A DNA stretch of 64,000 bases from Ophiobolus disseminans (Eukaryota; Ascomycota; Dothideomycetes; Pleosporales; Phaeosphaeriaceae), in contig MU006251.1 of NCBI GenBank assembly GCA_010093685.1, forward strand, positions 62,001 to 126,000. The letters are read 5' to 3'. The notes under the pieces are model-generated. The model searched no databases. It saw only the letters and a program-made list of their open reading frames with translations, and was not told the DNA's origin. The translations under genes and the position numbers were made by a program. Positions 20,450 to 30,445 of the stretch are shown piece by piece. The first letter of the stretch is position 1. Each line of letters opens with the position of its first letter.

Positions 20450-21030
20450 TCGCGATGTAACTGACGTCTGGATGCTGAGACTGACTCAAAAGTTCCGGCT
20501 CACTTGATACTAAGACATCCAAAGCTCAGTCGTGGCGGTTTGATGGTAACTACAGGTCAAAGACAGCTCTTCTGTGTCTCTCGTCCACCTGTGTTCACTT
20601 TTTCAAACGGTACATGTAGCTCATTGTGTCCCTTTCACTTCGCCCTTCATCAGCTACGTGCCCATTCACTTCACCCGCTTCACCGCGTCCACAACTTTGT
20701 ACGCTCCACCGTCACTCCCATTGTCTCATTGTGTATCTCCACGTTACCTTTGTCTCGCGCCTACGCTCGGCCCACCTCATATTCTTGGACTTTGATCAAC
20801 GGCATCCACCTATCTTGAACAAAGACTCTCGCTCTCCATTGTTCCTTTCACGAACACTGTACTACTAAAAGTGTTGTAAACCACAACCCACGACCACAAC
20901 CGCATTTCATCGCTCATTGCACTACACAACGTTAATAACTAATTTCACAATCCAACACATTGCCGTTGTTCAGCGATCGCAAACCAACAACAACCCCACA
21001 CATACGATCCAGCCGCAGCAAGACGAGACC
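20450..21030 (+). promoter_or_regulatory. pyrimidine-rich promoter / 5' leader of the giant gene
   Basis: 581 bp before the ATG at 21031. The plus strand from about 20570 to 20870 is strongly C/T-rich (TCTCGCGCCTACGC, CTCTCGCTCTCC and similar). This is the usual look of core promoters and leaders of well-expressed filamentous-fungal genes. The frame is open upstream of 21031 but contains no ATG; the ATG context is GAGACCATGG, a good Kozak match. Confidence 0.5.
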
Positions 21031-24000
21031 ATGGCCAACTCAACGGCGGTTATGCCGGTAAATGCTGCTTTTGGAGTCCTCTTTGGATTAGCACACTTAT
21101 TCGCTTATCAGCCTCACACCATTGCCGTAGGATATACCGCTGCCGTACTCGTGGAGGTTGCCCCGCACTATCTCTGGAACTACACCACCGCGGCCACGAA
21201 GGCGAAGAAGTTCGTATCGAGCCCGTGGAACGTGGCGGACGGGCCCGCATTTATTGAAGACACAATCAATGTGATCGTCACAGATGGTCTCAAGGTAGCC
21301 AAGTTTGCTGGTTCGATGTCTTCACAGGATATCCCAGCCTCTACAGTCGAATATTCTACAACTTCTGTCGATATCGCGGGCGGTCGTGCGCCCGCCGGCA
21401 GGCCTGTGTCTTCTGAGGCATCCACGACCTCCACGACCTCCACAACCTCCACAACCGAAACCTCTTCCACTGAACATACAAGCGACACGACCGCAGTCAA
21501 TTCACCTAGTACTCGCCGAAACATTCTCGACATCGTTACAAGCATACTCAGCTCTCAGCGCACATCCACCGCGCCTAACTCCGAAGCTTCAGCACCATCA
21601 GAGGACGTCACAACCCACGACACAGCGTCCACCACACAAGCCACACCGGAATTCGAATTCGAACCCATAAGCAGTCGCTGCGACTTCTTCTCCAACGCTC
21701 AAGATCGCGCTGCATCAGTTGCGTCGTCCGTGAGTACCTTTTGGTCCTCGAAGTTCGCGGACACAGACCAGACCTCGGCGCCTTCCATAGATGATGATGA
21801 GCTCGTCGGATCGGACAGTGACGACAAGTCCAGTGAGGACGCGCATCCAGTGGCCAGCTCCCAATTCAGTTGGCAGGAGTTTCTGCTCGCGAACTGCGAA
21901 TCTGTTTACTTGGTTCTCTTTTTCGTGCTGCTCTTTGCCCTGAGATACATCTGGCACCGTCTCCGGGCTGCGATGAATGGTTGGCAGAACCCGCTTCCGC
22001 TCATTTGGAATTCCATCGTGGACGGTGACCGCTGGGCGAGGCTAGGCGAGGGCGCTACCGCCGCTGGCAATACGGTTACTGGGTACATGCCGAGGAAGTC
22101 TATTATCGCCTGGATATTTCTTGCTACTGTGCTTGCGGCTGCTGCTGCTTATATCGGCTTGGAGGCCATCACTGGATTTCCCTCCATGGTGAAAGATGCC
22201 ATTACAGCGATTGAATTTCGCTTGTCGATGAGTTCATGGCTCGCTAGAGAAGGCTACATTCGCTACTACGCAAGCAAGCTTTTCAACTTCCTGATCGCAT
22301 ATCTCAGCCCATGCTACCGCGCTGCTCTGGACTACTCGTTGCGTCAGACTGAAAAGCTGACTAGGTCTACCTCCGCATCGAAAGAAGCCATTGCCGCGAT
22401 TGACTTCCGCTCGTCGATGAATGCATGGTCAGCCAGAGAAGGCTACACGCGCTTCTACTTAAGCAAGCTCTTCGACTTCCTGCTCGCATTCCTCACCCCA
22501 TGGTACCACGCTGCTCGGAGCGGCTGGTTCAGTGGAACCGAGAAGGTGACCACGTCTGCCGAAACTCTCTGTGATTCGACCCACACGTGGTATCAATCCA
22601 TCATATCTGTGGATGTTTGGAAATTTATCCGGGACATGCCCTGGCATTGGTGCCCTTTCACCTACCATTTCTTCTGGCGGTCTCCCGCTGTAGCTATATC
22701 AGCTGCTATCTCCACAGTTGTGATCCTCGGATTCATGAACTCGGAGATAAGTAGAGGTCGCTTCTTTGCCTATACTGCCATCAATTTTCTCGCCTGTCTT
22801 GCGCACGCGAGTGTGCTCGATTATGTCCCGTGCTTTCCGGACTTTTGGTCTTTCCAGGACGTTGTTGTCACTTTGCTTACGGCTATTGTTGTGTACTTGC
22901 TCTACACCTCTGGTCGCTTAGGGCGCTTTTGTAATTACGCGTTGGCTGCGACTGGCAATGGCTTTGATGGCTTCGGTCGCTTCTGCAGATACGTGTGGAC
23001 TGCAATTGGCAATGGCTTTCGTCGCTTTGGTCGTTTCTGTATTTGGGTGTGGGCTGCGATTGGCAATGGCTTTCGTTGCTTCGGCCGTCTCTGCACTTGG
23101 CTGTGGACTGCAATTCGCACGGGCTGCAGCAAGTTTGGAGGCGGATTGTTGTACTACGCGGTCTTTTGGCCTCGCCTGTTTCTTGGAAATCCTATACTCA
23201 GGCGGTCAACTGCGACCTGTGACGCGATTGGCAATGGCTTTCGCAACTTTGGAGGCGGCTTGATCTACTACGCGGCCTTCTGTTTGAACTGGTTTTGGCG
23301 TCAGGTTCGAGCTCTTGGACGTTTCACTTTTGAGCGGGTGACTGCATTCTGGTTTATTATTTGGGCTATCTTCTACGCTGTCCGAGGCTTTCTTCGCGAT
23401 CTACCAGCCATGATGGATGTCGAGGATCAGGCACTCAACGACCCCACGAACGACGCCACAAACTTCGAGCAACAAGTCGACGCTACCGATAATAACTTGG
23501 CAACGGTTCCCACTGCGCCAGTGGCTACCGACGACGACACAAGCTCCGTGCATGAAGTCGACGGTACCAATGACCTCTTGGACCCGATTCTTACTGCGCC
23601 AGTGGCTACCTACGAGGGCACAAGCTCCGTGCATCAAGTTGACCCTGACAATAACTTCTTGGATCCAATTCCTACTGTGCCAGTGTACACTTACGACGAT
23701 AGCAATGACCACTTGGGCTTGATTCCTGCTGCGCCAGTGGACACCGTTGCTTCACCGCCCACTGCTGTAGAGAGTGAACCGGTGGCCGACGACAAGGCGC
23801 AGGAGTCAGCCGACCTCGAAGTACCAAGGTCGCCGGCCTATCTTCAGCCAAAACAAAAGCCTGATGGAGAGGCCAAGGCTGAGGTTCCCCCCAAGTCCAA
23901 GCCAGCACCCATTGATTACCCGGACTTTTTGGAGCACATTGGTGGTCTTCCAAAGACGCCAACAACGCCCAGGTTTGAAGCCTTCCAAAACGAAGAGGCT

Positions 24001-26892
24001 GCCATAGAGATCAAGCACCGACAAGCGGAAGAAGCCAGGCGTTTGAGGTATAAGGTAAGCATGGAGGCAGTTAGTCGTGAGCGCGGGCGGACGGGAGCCG
24101 AATCCAGCAACAATTTAGCGATACAGAACCTGGAGGAGGAAGCCGCACAGTTGAAGTTCAAGAACCCTGAGACTTCCAAGGAAGTTTCAGCTCCCACCGA
24201 GCATGTAGAGGCTCCTGTCGTGCAGGACTCAGAGGCACCGGAAGTCACCAAAACACCGCATCAAGCCGGCGTTGGAGAGGCACCTAGTTCTCCTCCAAAT
24301 GCTAAGACAGGCGAAAAGCCTGTGGCCCCAGTCCTGGCTGAACAGGTGCCAGAACTCGCTCAGCAAAGCCCGCCCCTGGCTGAGCCGGTGACGGAGGTTA
24401 ATAAGCAGGTTCCAGTCGCCGCTAAGCCAGCGGCAGTACCTGTTAAGGTATCAGCGCCAATTGAGCCAGCGCCGACTGAACCAGCGCCGACTGAACCAGC
24501 GCAGACTGAACCAGCGCCGACTGAACCAGCGCAGACTGAACCAGCGCCGACTGAACCAGCGACGAGTGAGCTAGCAGCACTCGTCCAGAAGCGTTCGCGT
24601 GGATCCCAGGGCGCTGATTCTCGAGAGCAATGGCGGAACAGGCTTCTCGGAGGCTGCAGTATGTTGACTCAGATGCGCCGGGAACGCGAACGTAACGCTG
24701 GTAATAGTTCGGATGGTCCGCGCGGCGGTGGCGATGGCCCTTCCTCTGGCCCACCCCCTCCTGCTCCACCTGCCGACGGAGCAAACCCTGACGGTGATGA
24801 TGAGAAGAAGGGTGGGCCCGAGGGTCCCTCAACTGGCCCTGACCCGACTTCCGGTCCGTCAAATGGCCCCTCCGAAGGCCACAATGGGCCCAAAGATGAC
24901 GGCACGGATGACAACATGGACGTGGATATCCACAAGCCTGACGATAGTGCTGGTGTTGTGGCAGGGCCTAAATCTTCGAATGTGTCTGCCACCACCAACC
25001 AACTCACGGGACCAGATGTGCATATGCAAAATGTTGTTCCTGAAGTCGACATGATGGACAAAGAACCTGAGTCTAAGCAGGACATCGACAAGGCCGAGGC
25101 TGGCGGTGATGTCAACACACAGCCAGCTGCTAAGCCCATGCCCGAAATTCGTGAGGACGTTGGTATGGGAGGCAGTGCACCGACTGTTCCGCATGTCAAT
25201 GCTCCTCCACCTACAACGACGCCAGCTTTTCTACCTCTCAACTCGCCTGTGGGTCAAGCTCAACCAGCTCAGAATCTTACGCCGGCTCAATTCGCATGGC
25301 AGAACCATATTCCAAATCTCAACTCTACAGCGACTACAGCTCTCACGAACACTGCCCCCAAATCGACGTTCTTGTCCGATGCGCCAACGGATGCTCAAGG
25401 CGCTGGAAATGCCGCACCCGCATCGTCTACAGTCCCTAGTCAAACAGCTTTACCCGTCGAGGGAAAGAATAGCTACGCACCAATTGCCGCAGAGGCAATG
25501 CGCAAAATGAATGAAGACCTTCGAGCGAAGCTTAATGCGAAACTTGCATCCGCGATTGGAGCGCAATCAAATGCTGATCGTCCTCGCGAAGAGCAGGGTT
25601 CTGGACTACCAGAGACAAAATCTGAAGATGTCAATGTCGGACCAAACGACGTGAACACCAACACACCAAACGATGCGAAGAGTGCTCCAGCGAACGATGC
25701 TACTAACGCTTCTGATAGAGACTTATCCGGCCTAGAAAATATGACGGAAACCGTGAAGATGGCGAAGGCGAACCGCAGGTCTGGTGGCACACCGACCACT
25801 CAATCCCCTGTCGATATGACATCTCCTACTGACTTAAATGAGAAAGATCGCCTCAAAGGTTATAAGAAAGAAGATATCGAAGACCTTAAAAAGGAGGCTA
25901 GCGAGGAGCAGAAAGCGACTCGTGGTGGTATCAAACCGCTGAGGAAGTCGGCGAGATCTTCAGCGCAAAGCACTCCAGTGACAGCGACATTTGCTGAGAA
26001 AACAAGGATGTTTCCAGGCCATCCCGGGAACGCAACCAATTCAACTCCCGGCTCGCCCTGGGGTTATCAGCCCGTGTCGCCAAATTACTCAGTCGACGAT
26101 CAGAGATCCAAGGCGGCACTTGCGCTAGGTGCAGGAACACTCAAGCTGCGTCCAGTTTCAAAGCCTACAAACTCTCAGGCACTTAATGCAACATCCTCCG
26201 AGCCCACCCCGTCGCCATTTGTGGTCTCTGCTATTCCCCAAGTACCAAAGGTGGACGACGTTTGGACCGACACTCATGCCACGCAACCCAACAAGCTTGT
26301 AGTCAAGAGAGACATCAACTACCAACTGTACTTGGAAGTCCCTACAGGCGTGAAAATCACTTGGCAGATCGCATTCAAGCAATGGTCAAAACAGGACGGA
26401 GAACTGCTACCTAGTAGGTTCCGTTTCGTCAAGCACAATACCATGAATTTGAATGTCAATGAGTCCGATTCTTCCCTCTCAGAGGAAGACGAGGAAGTGC
26501 AAACCTCCTCAGAAATTTCCGACGATTACAACAAGGGTACCGAAGACGACGACGAAGACGACAGCGCTGAGTCAGAAGCGCCCGTCGACACAGACTCCGA
26601 GTCGGAACCAGAAGACACAGGCTACTACGCGGTGCGCATCGGTAAACACATCATCTACCAAAATCCCGGCAATAATTTACCCCCGGGTACTATTAATAAG
26701 TTCACTGTCAAATGGGATAGAAAGATGAAAGAGCACTTTATCATCGACGACGGTAAGTGTAAGTTTCACAAGAGAGGTGATGAAACTGGAACGGATTGGC
26801 GGGAGGGTAAGGCACGCGTTGAGTCTGAATGGGGATATATGAGGCCGGCGAGGCCGGAGGGGGAGGATATGGATGCGGCGGAGGAGGAATAG
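21031..26892 (+). CDS. giant multi-pass membrane protein with tandem repeats and long disordered acidic tail, unknown function
   Basis: Single uninterrupted frame of 1,953 aa. Residues 1-50 are hydrophobic, and 120-270 are Ser/Thr-rich and acidic. Between about 290 and 790 are several membrane helices (for example SVYLVLFFVLLFALRYIW near 290, SIIAWIFLATVLAAAAAY near 357, AISAAISTVVILGFM near 555). Inside this part are a 63-aa duplication and a row of 18-aa aromatic/Gly/Arg repeats. After about 790 the chain is hydrophilic: three 27-aa repeats, Pro/Glu-rich spacers, seven EPAPT-type pentads, Asp/Gly/Pro-rich stretches and a basic region. A very acidic block (near 1815-1865) is followed by a short folded-looking end (GYYAVRIGKHIIYQN...). 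No enzyme motif is visible. The layout, a membrane anchor with a very long cytosolic tail, suggests a tether or scaffold; that is inference. Confidence 0.75.
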   Translation: MANSTAVMPVNAAFGVLFGLAHLFAYQPHTIAVGYTAAVLVEVAPHYLWNYTTAATKAKKFVSSPWNVADGPAFIEDTINVIVTDGLKVAKFAGSMSSQDIPASTVEYSTTSVDIAGGRAPAGRPVSSEASTTSTTSTTSTTETSSTEHTSDTTAVNSPSTRRNILDIVTSILSSQRTSTAPNSEASAPSEDVTTHDTASTTQATPEFEFEPISSRCDFFSNAQDRAASVASSVSTFWSSKFADTDQTSAPSIDDDELVGSDSDDKSSEDAHPVASSQFSWQEFLLANCESVYLVLFFVLLFALRYIWHRLRAAMNGWQNPLPLIWNSIVDGDRWARLGEGATAAGNTVTGYMPRKSIIAWIFLATVLAAAAAYIGLEAITGFPSMVKDAITAIEFRLSMSSWLAREGYIRYYASKLFNFLIAYLSPCYRAALDYSLRQTEKLTRSTSASKEAIAAIDFRSSMNAWSAREGYTRFYLSKLFDFLLAFLTPWYHAARSGWFSGTEKVTTSAETLCDSTHTWYQSIISVDVWKFIRDMPWHWCPFTYHFFWRSPAVAISAAISTVVILGFMNSEISRGRFFAYTAINFLACLAHASVLDYVPCFPDFWSFQDVVVTLLTAIVVYLLYTSGRLGRFCNYALAATGNGFDGFGRFCRYVWTAIGNGFRRFGRFCIWVWAAIGNGFRCFGRLCTWLWTAIRTGCSKFGGGLLYYAVFWPRLFLGNPILRRSTATCDAIGNGFRNFGGGLIYYAAFCLNWFWRQVRALGRFTFERVTAFWFIIWAIFYAVRGFLRDLPAMMDVEDQALNDPTNDATNFEQQVDATDNNLATVPTAPVATDDDTSSVHEVDGTNDLLDPILTAPVATYEGTSSVHQVDPDNNFLDPIPTVPVYTYDDSNDHLGLIPAAPVDTVASPPTAVESEPVADDKAQESADLEVPRSPAYLQPKQKPDGEAKAEVPPKSKPAPIDYPDFLEHIGGLPKTPTTPRFEAFQNEEAAIEIKHRQAEEARRLRYKVSMEAVSRERGRTGAESSNNLAIQNLEEEAAQLKFKNPETSKEVSAPTEHVEAPVVQDSEAPEVTKTPHQAGVGEAPSSPPNAKTGEKPVAPVLAEQVPELAQQSPPLAEPVTEVNKQVPVAAKPAAVPVKVSAPIEPAPTEPAPTEPAQTEPAPTEPAQTEPAPTEPATSELAALVQKRSRGSQGADSREQWRNRLLGGCSMLTQMRRERERNAGNSSDGPRGGGDGPSSGPPPPAPPADGANPDGDDEKKGGPEGPSTGPDPTSGPSNGPSEGHNGPKDDGTDDNMDVDIHKPDDSAGVVAGPKSSNVSATTNQLTGPDVHMQNVVPEVDMMDKEPESKQDIDKAEAGGDVNTQPAAKPMPEIREDVGMGGSAPTVPHVNAPPPTTTPAFLPLNSPVGQAQPAQNLTPAQFAWQNHIPNLNSTATTALTNTAPKSTFLSDAPTDAQGAGNAAPASSTVPSQTALPVEGKNSYAPIAAEAMRKMNEDLRAKLNAKLASAIGAQSNADRPREEQGSGLPETKSEDVNVGPNDVNTNTPNDAKSAPANDATNASDRDLSGLENMTETVKMAKANRRSGGTPTTQSPVDMTSPTDLNEKDRLKGYKKEDIEDLKKEASEEQKATRGGIKPLRKSARSSAQSTPVTATFAEKTRMFPGHPGNATNSTPGSPWGYQPVSPNYSVDDQRSKAALALGAGTLKLRPVSKPTNSQALNATSSEPTPSPFVVSAIPQVPKVDDVWTDTHATQPNKLVVKRDINYQLYLEVPTGVKITWQIAFKQWSKQDGELLPSRFRFVKHNTMNLNVNESDSSLSEEDEEVQTSSEISDDYNKGTEDDDEDDSAESEAPVDTDSESEPEDTGYYAVRIGKHIIYQNPGNNLPPGTINKFTVKWDRKMKEHFIIDDGKCKFHKRGDETGTDWREGKARVESEWGYMRPARPEGEDMDAAEEE
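21421..21456 (+). repeat. 9-bp coding repeat, four copies
   Basis: Four head-to-tail units of TCCACGACC / TCCACAACC encode Ser-Thr-Thr, inside the Ser/Thr-rich segment of the giant protein. Confidence 0.8.
22195..22572 (+). repeat. 189-bp (63-aa) two-copy coding duplication
   Basis: The segment starting at 22195 (AIEFRLSMSSWLAREGY...) recurs from 22384 (AIDFRSSMNAWSAREGY...) with exact 189-bp spacing and mostly conservative changes. Each unit holds an amphipathic helix followed by a hydrophobic FL.A.L.P.Y.AA segment. Confidence 0.85.
22915..23130 (+). repeat. 54-bp (18-aa) tandem repeat, four copies plus a distant partial copy
   Basis: Units at 22915, 22969, 23023 and 23077 each encode a variant of GxFGRFCxxxWxAIGNGF. 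The last unit is diverged. A partial copy (AIGNGFRNFGGG) recurs at about 23224-23260. The repeats are rich in Phe, Trp, Gly and Arg and could form membrane-parallel amphipathic helices. Confidence 0.85.
23476..23718 (+). repeat. 81-bp (27-aa) tandem repeat, three copies
   Basis: Units start at 23476, 23557 and 23638. Each encodes a VD.x.NN/DLL..I.TAPVAT..TSSVH pattern. The third copy is diverged at its end. It lies just after the last membrane helix, on the hydrophilic side. Confidence 0.8.
24463..24567 (+). repeat. 15-bp coding minisatellite, seven copies
   Basis: Seven head-to-tail units encoding Glu-Pro-Ala-(Pro/Gln/Thr)-(Thr/Ser). The copies are nearly identical, alternating CCGACT and CAGACT ends, so the copy number is likely to vary between strains. 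Confidence 0.9.
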
Positions 26893-27481
26893 GGGAGCGA
26901 GGGCGTATGTGAAAAAATTGGAGCTTTAGATATAGTGCAAGCAATTGATTTTGTACGAGCAATTATTACAATTCTTCGTGTCCTAGACCACAGATGCCCG
27001 ACTATTCTCAGACATCTTTCGTGAATCTAATCAAGTCCAAATAGTGCTGCAGGGATAGACAGACTTCCTAATCGCAAACGGCCTGATCCTCCTCTACTAA
27101 CGCTTCTGTCTAACCATGTCTAGACGCCTCCTGCTATATTGTGGCAAACACCTCCTCTCCACATTCACACGTTTATATTAACTTCTAGTCGATTTCTCGA
27201 ATGGGGCAAGATTAGTCTGTTAGTCGGTAAGGATGTATGGCGTCGGATTAGGTAAGTGCAATGCCTCGATGGATGGGCCTCAAGTGCTTCCATACCTAGA
27301 AAAGTGTGTATAGTCAAATCAATCAAACCGTCAAGACAGTACTGAAGTATGTAACATGATTTTCATAAGAGATACTACGACCGAGATACAGCATCTCCAA
27401 GTCGAAAAGCCCAGAGTCACCCAGATCTACAGCTCCAACTTCCTCCCACCACACCTCCTGTCCATCATCCATCTCAGCCAT
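26893..27481. other. intergenic, convergent 3' ends
   Basis: 589 bp between the stop codons of the giant gene and the trypsin-like protease. I see no gene, RNA or repeat here. Confidence 0.55.
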
Positions 27482-28347
27482 TTACAAGTTGTTAGCCACA
27501 AAGGTGCGCAGCGTCGGGTTGCCAATGTTGGCATAGACACCTGGCGCATTAGGCGCAGCGCAGCCCTCACCCCAAGAAACAGCACCGATGAGCACGCGGG
27601 TAGCCTTGTCGATGATGGGGCCGCCAGAGTCACCCTGGCAGGAATCCTTTCCACCAGCAGCGAGGCCAGCGCAGAACATCTGGACAGTGACAGCAGAGGT
27701 GCCGTACGAGGCGCGGCAGCTAGTGCGTGAAACGACGGGGACGTCGACCTTGAGGAGGTTGGTGGGAAGGGTGGAGCCACCGGAGGAAGTAGTGCCCCAG
27801 CCGGCGACGGTAGTGGTGACGCCGGCAACGGGGTCGGAGCCGGATGCGGGGAGGACGGCGTAGGCGATGGTGGAGCTGGTTGGGATGGCGGTTGCGAGCT
27901 TCATGATTGCGAGGTCGCCGTTGTAGGTGCCGGCGACGTAGCCCTGGTTGACTGTGATGCTGGAGACCTGGACGAGGACGCCGCCGGTAGTGCGGCTGAG
28001 GGATCCGGCGCGGACTTTGATTTGCGAGGCGGTCTGTCCGACGGCGCAGTGGGCGGCTGTGAGGACGGTGTTGGCGTTGAGGAGAGTGCCGCCGCAGAAG
28101 TGACTGCCGGATCGCTGGATGGAGACGATGAAGGGGAAGTCGCCCTGGGCAGCAGCAACACCACCGACGATATCTGAGCATGAAGTTAGAGTTTGTCTTC
28201 TGTGAGGATGTATGTAGAACACCACGTACCATTCTCTGGCGAACCCTCGTCCCAGTTGGGGATCTCAACATCCTGAGGTTGAGGAATGGCTGCCGCGAGC
28301 GCAAGAGCCGGGATGGCGAGAGCGGCGAGAAGGTCTTTGATCTGCAT
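27482..28347 (-). CDS. secreted trypsin-like serine protease (S1 family)
   Basis: Exon 1 is 28347-28230 and exon 2 is 28173-27482. The intron 28174-28229 has donor GTACGT and acceptor CTCAG, and the phase fits. The product is 269 aa. A signal peptide of about 20 residues (leucine/alanine-rich) and a short propeptide precede the mature start IVGG at residue 41. The triad is His81 (TAAHC), Asp126 (NGDLA) and Ser222 (GDSGGP). Asp216, six residues before the Ser, marks a trypsin-type S1 pocket cutting after Lys/Arg. Six cysteines are in the expected places. Trypsins of this type are patchily distributed in fungi and are often linked with plant or insect association; that role is inference here. 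Confidence 0.93.
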
Positions 28348-29964
28348 CTTGAAGAGTCTGAGGACTGCAAAGCTATGCGGCTATGATATGACGAGGCTGC
28401 TGAGGCTGGCAGAGAGGCGATGGAAGTGAAGCTGGAAGCGAAAGACTGGTGGTTCTGTAGAGGACTGATTTGAAAATGAGAGGAAAGATACCTGATATTT
28501 GTATTCAAACCCGTCCTCCATCCCCTGTATAGATTTCGTGGTGGTGTACTTCAACCTTCCCGTCCTGTCGTTATGGTGTGCTGGAGGTCCCAAGACCATT
28601 AGACCAGGGGGTGGCCCATGGTCCTTCCGCATAGAGCAAATCAAGACCGGCCAGAGCGCTGATTGGAGCCGTTAAAGTTACAAGTACCTACAAGGGACTA
28701 GCTCCCACGCTGCACGCCATGCTTGCTGTGCATCCGGTGATGCGGTACTTATCTTCTGTAGGCTTACGGGCGCTCCGGGTACCTCGTGGTAGTCGCCAAA
28801 GAGGAAGCTGTTGTAACGCGCTATCTTGACTACCGATGGCGCATTCTATTTACTCCGGCCCTAGGAGATTTCTTGGGCGAAATTGGCCGACAGTGGTTGA
28901 TGACGTTGTTTATGCCCTCAGGTTCCTTACTGAGATTGCTTCGAAACCGACATCCAGGAGCGCGTCGTCCTGGGGTTTCTTTTGGAGGCGAGCAATTTGC
29001 GGCCGTTGCCAATGGCAAGGTTCCTGGTCGGACGGCCTGATCTACACGGCCTCTCCCGAGTGATCATCGAGGCTGTGCGAGCAATGCGGCCTAACACAGA
29101 GATTCCATATAGTACACTGCATAATCTTGCTGGGTGGTCCTGATCGACACAGATAAGATCTGTTGGCGATTAGCACACGGGACTACAAATATGTGAGACG
29201 TACATACCTGCCGTAAGCAAACGAAGCGCGTGGCTATAATCTCCCTGGTCGTGGCTTGGCCAGGCGATACCAAGCTTTTGTTTATATTGCGGTTGTGGGA
29301 GTTTCATGCAAGACGTTGAGCTGGTTGGTGGTGCGTCGTCTCAAGCGCCACCGGGTTGTTCCCGAAAAGGCAGTTACGGATGGTGGTTGGAGCTTGGCGT
29401 AACGGCCCGTGCGAATGGTCGGGAGACTTTGCCAAACGTAGTCGTGATCGACGCAACAACACCATCGTGCGGGGGACGACTTCGCGATGGCACTGGCTGC
29501 ACGGGGAATACACCTGATAATAGTAGGTGGCAAGATCCCCACCCCACTGCGGTACTCGCCGTTGGCAGGACTGAGCGAGGTGTGGACTCATCTTCGAGAA
29601 GAAGCTGAACTTCGACGCCTCCCCGGGCTCCCCCATCCTTTTCGCCCCCTTCACACCGCGCCTGCAGAGAGTCGTACACACCACTTGCGAATGGTACCCG
29701 CCAATCAAAACGCCGTCTGCCGTGCTGCATTGCCACTTGCTGAATCCAGGGGTTGAAGGCAACGTCATTTCACCAAGGCCACTTGTCCCTGGTTGCACTT
29801 CAGGCACCAGCCGCGCATATCGCTGCATCGTTCGCAGACTAAGGACGACGTTGCGTTACCTCACCGTTGTAGCTTATTTCGAGCACTATTGTTAGCCACA
29901 CTACCGCAACAACTCAATGCAATTGTTTCGCTACCTCTTTCCATCTCTTTTTACGACATCCGTC
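28348..29964. other. long intergenic stretch, no supported gene
   Basis: 1.6 kb between the protease start and the small gene at 29965. It contains the protease promoter. Several 60-170 codon frames exist, the longest on the minus strand at 29304-29828, but none shows domain-like composition or splice structure. I see no repeat. Confidence 0.45.
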
Positions 29965-30445
29965 ATGGACACTCTTCCTTCTCCTTTTTCGATTGAAGTC
30001 AACGGCAAGCCCATTGCCAAGATCGGCGACGGCGAAAGCACAAAGACGCAAGCAAAGGTCGACTCTGGCAGCGACGCAGCTGTTTTCGAGCTCAAGAATG
30101 GCCGCCTCGGTTGTGGCGGGTGGATGCTCGGGCGGAACCTGACCGAAGATCGGAGCATGCTCCCCAAGAAAGTGCTGTGGTTCAAGATGGCGGAGGAGCA
30201 GGAGAGGACGATACAGCCTGTGACCGCCGAGAAGGATGGCGACTCATATGTGCTCATGTTTGGTGGTTCGTACATGGGTCTTTTTGTGTAGTATGATTGC
30301 TGATCGGGATGTAGGAAAGCGCTTGATTGAAGAAGACGGCGACGTTCTTGCCAGTTTGTTTGATGGTAAGTGATCTCTTGTGGGAAGAGATACATGCTGA
30401 TAGTCAGAAGATGAACTACCGATTGTCATCGTAAAGATGAAATGA
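29965..30445 (+). CDS. small conserved-looking hypothetical protein, three exons
   Basis: Exons are 29965-30265, 30315-30365 and 30408-30445. The introns are 49 and 42 nt (donors GTTCGT and GTAAGT, acceptors TGTAG and GTCAG). The phases agree and give 129 aa. The chain reads as a compact, mostly beta protein: an FSIEVNGKPIAKI start, GRLGCGGWMLGR, an alternating hydrophobic strand near VLWFKMAEE, and a C-terminal ELPIVIVKMK. There is no signal peptide or membrane segment. An ATG 48 bp upstream in frame is possible but adds a hydrophobic, Phe-rich leader. I do not recognise the family. The clean junctions and continuous sense across two introns argue that it is real. Confidence 0.65.

Noticed and set aside
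27427..28508. Several long plus- and minus-strand frames around the trypsin gene
   Set aside because: They are shadow frames of GC-rich coding DNA. Only the frame with triad and signal peptide is real.
29304..29828. 174-codon minus-strand frame in the long intergenic stretch
   Set aside because: It has an ATG, but several frames on both strands are equally open. There are no splice sites, motifs or signal peptide.
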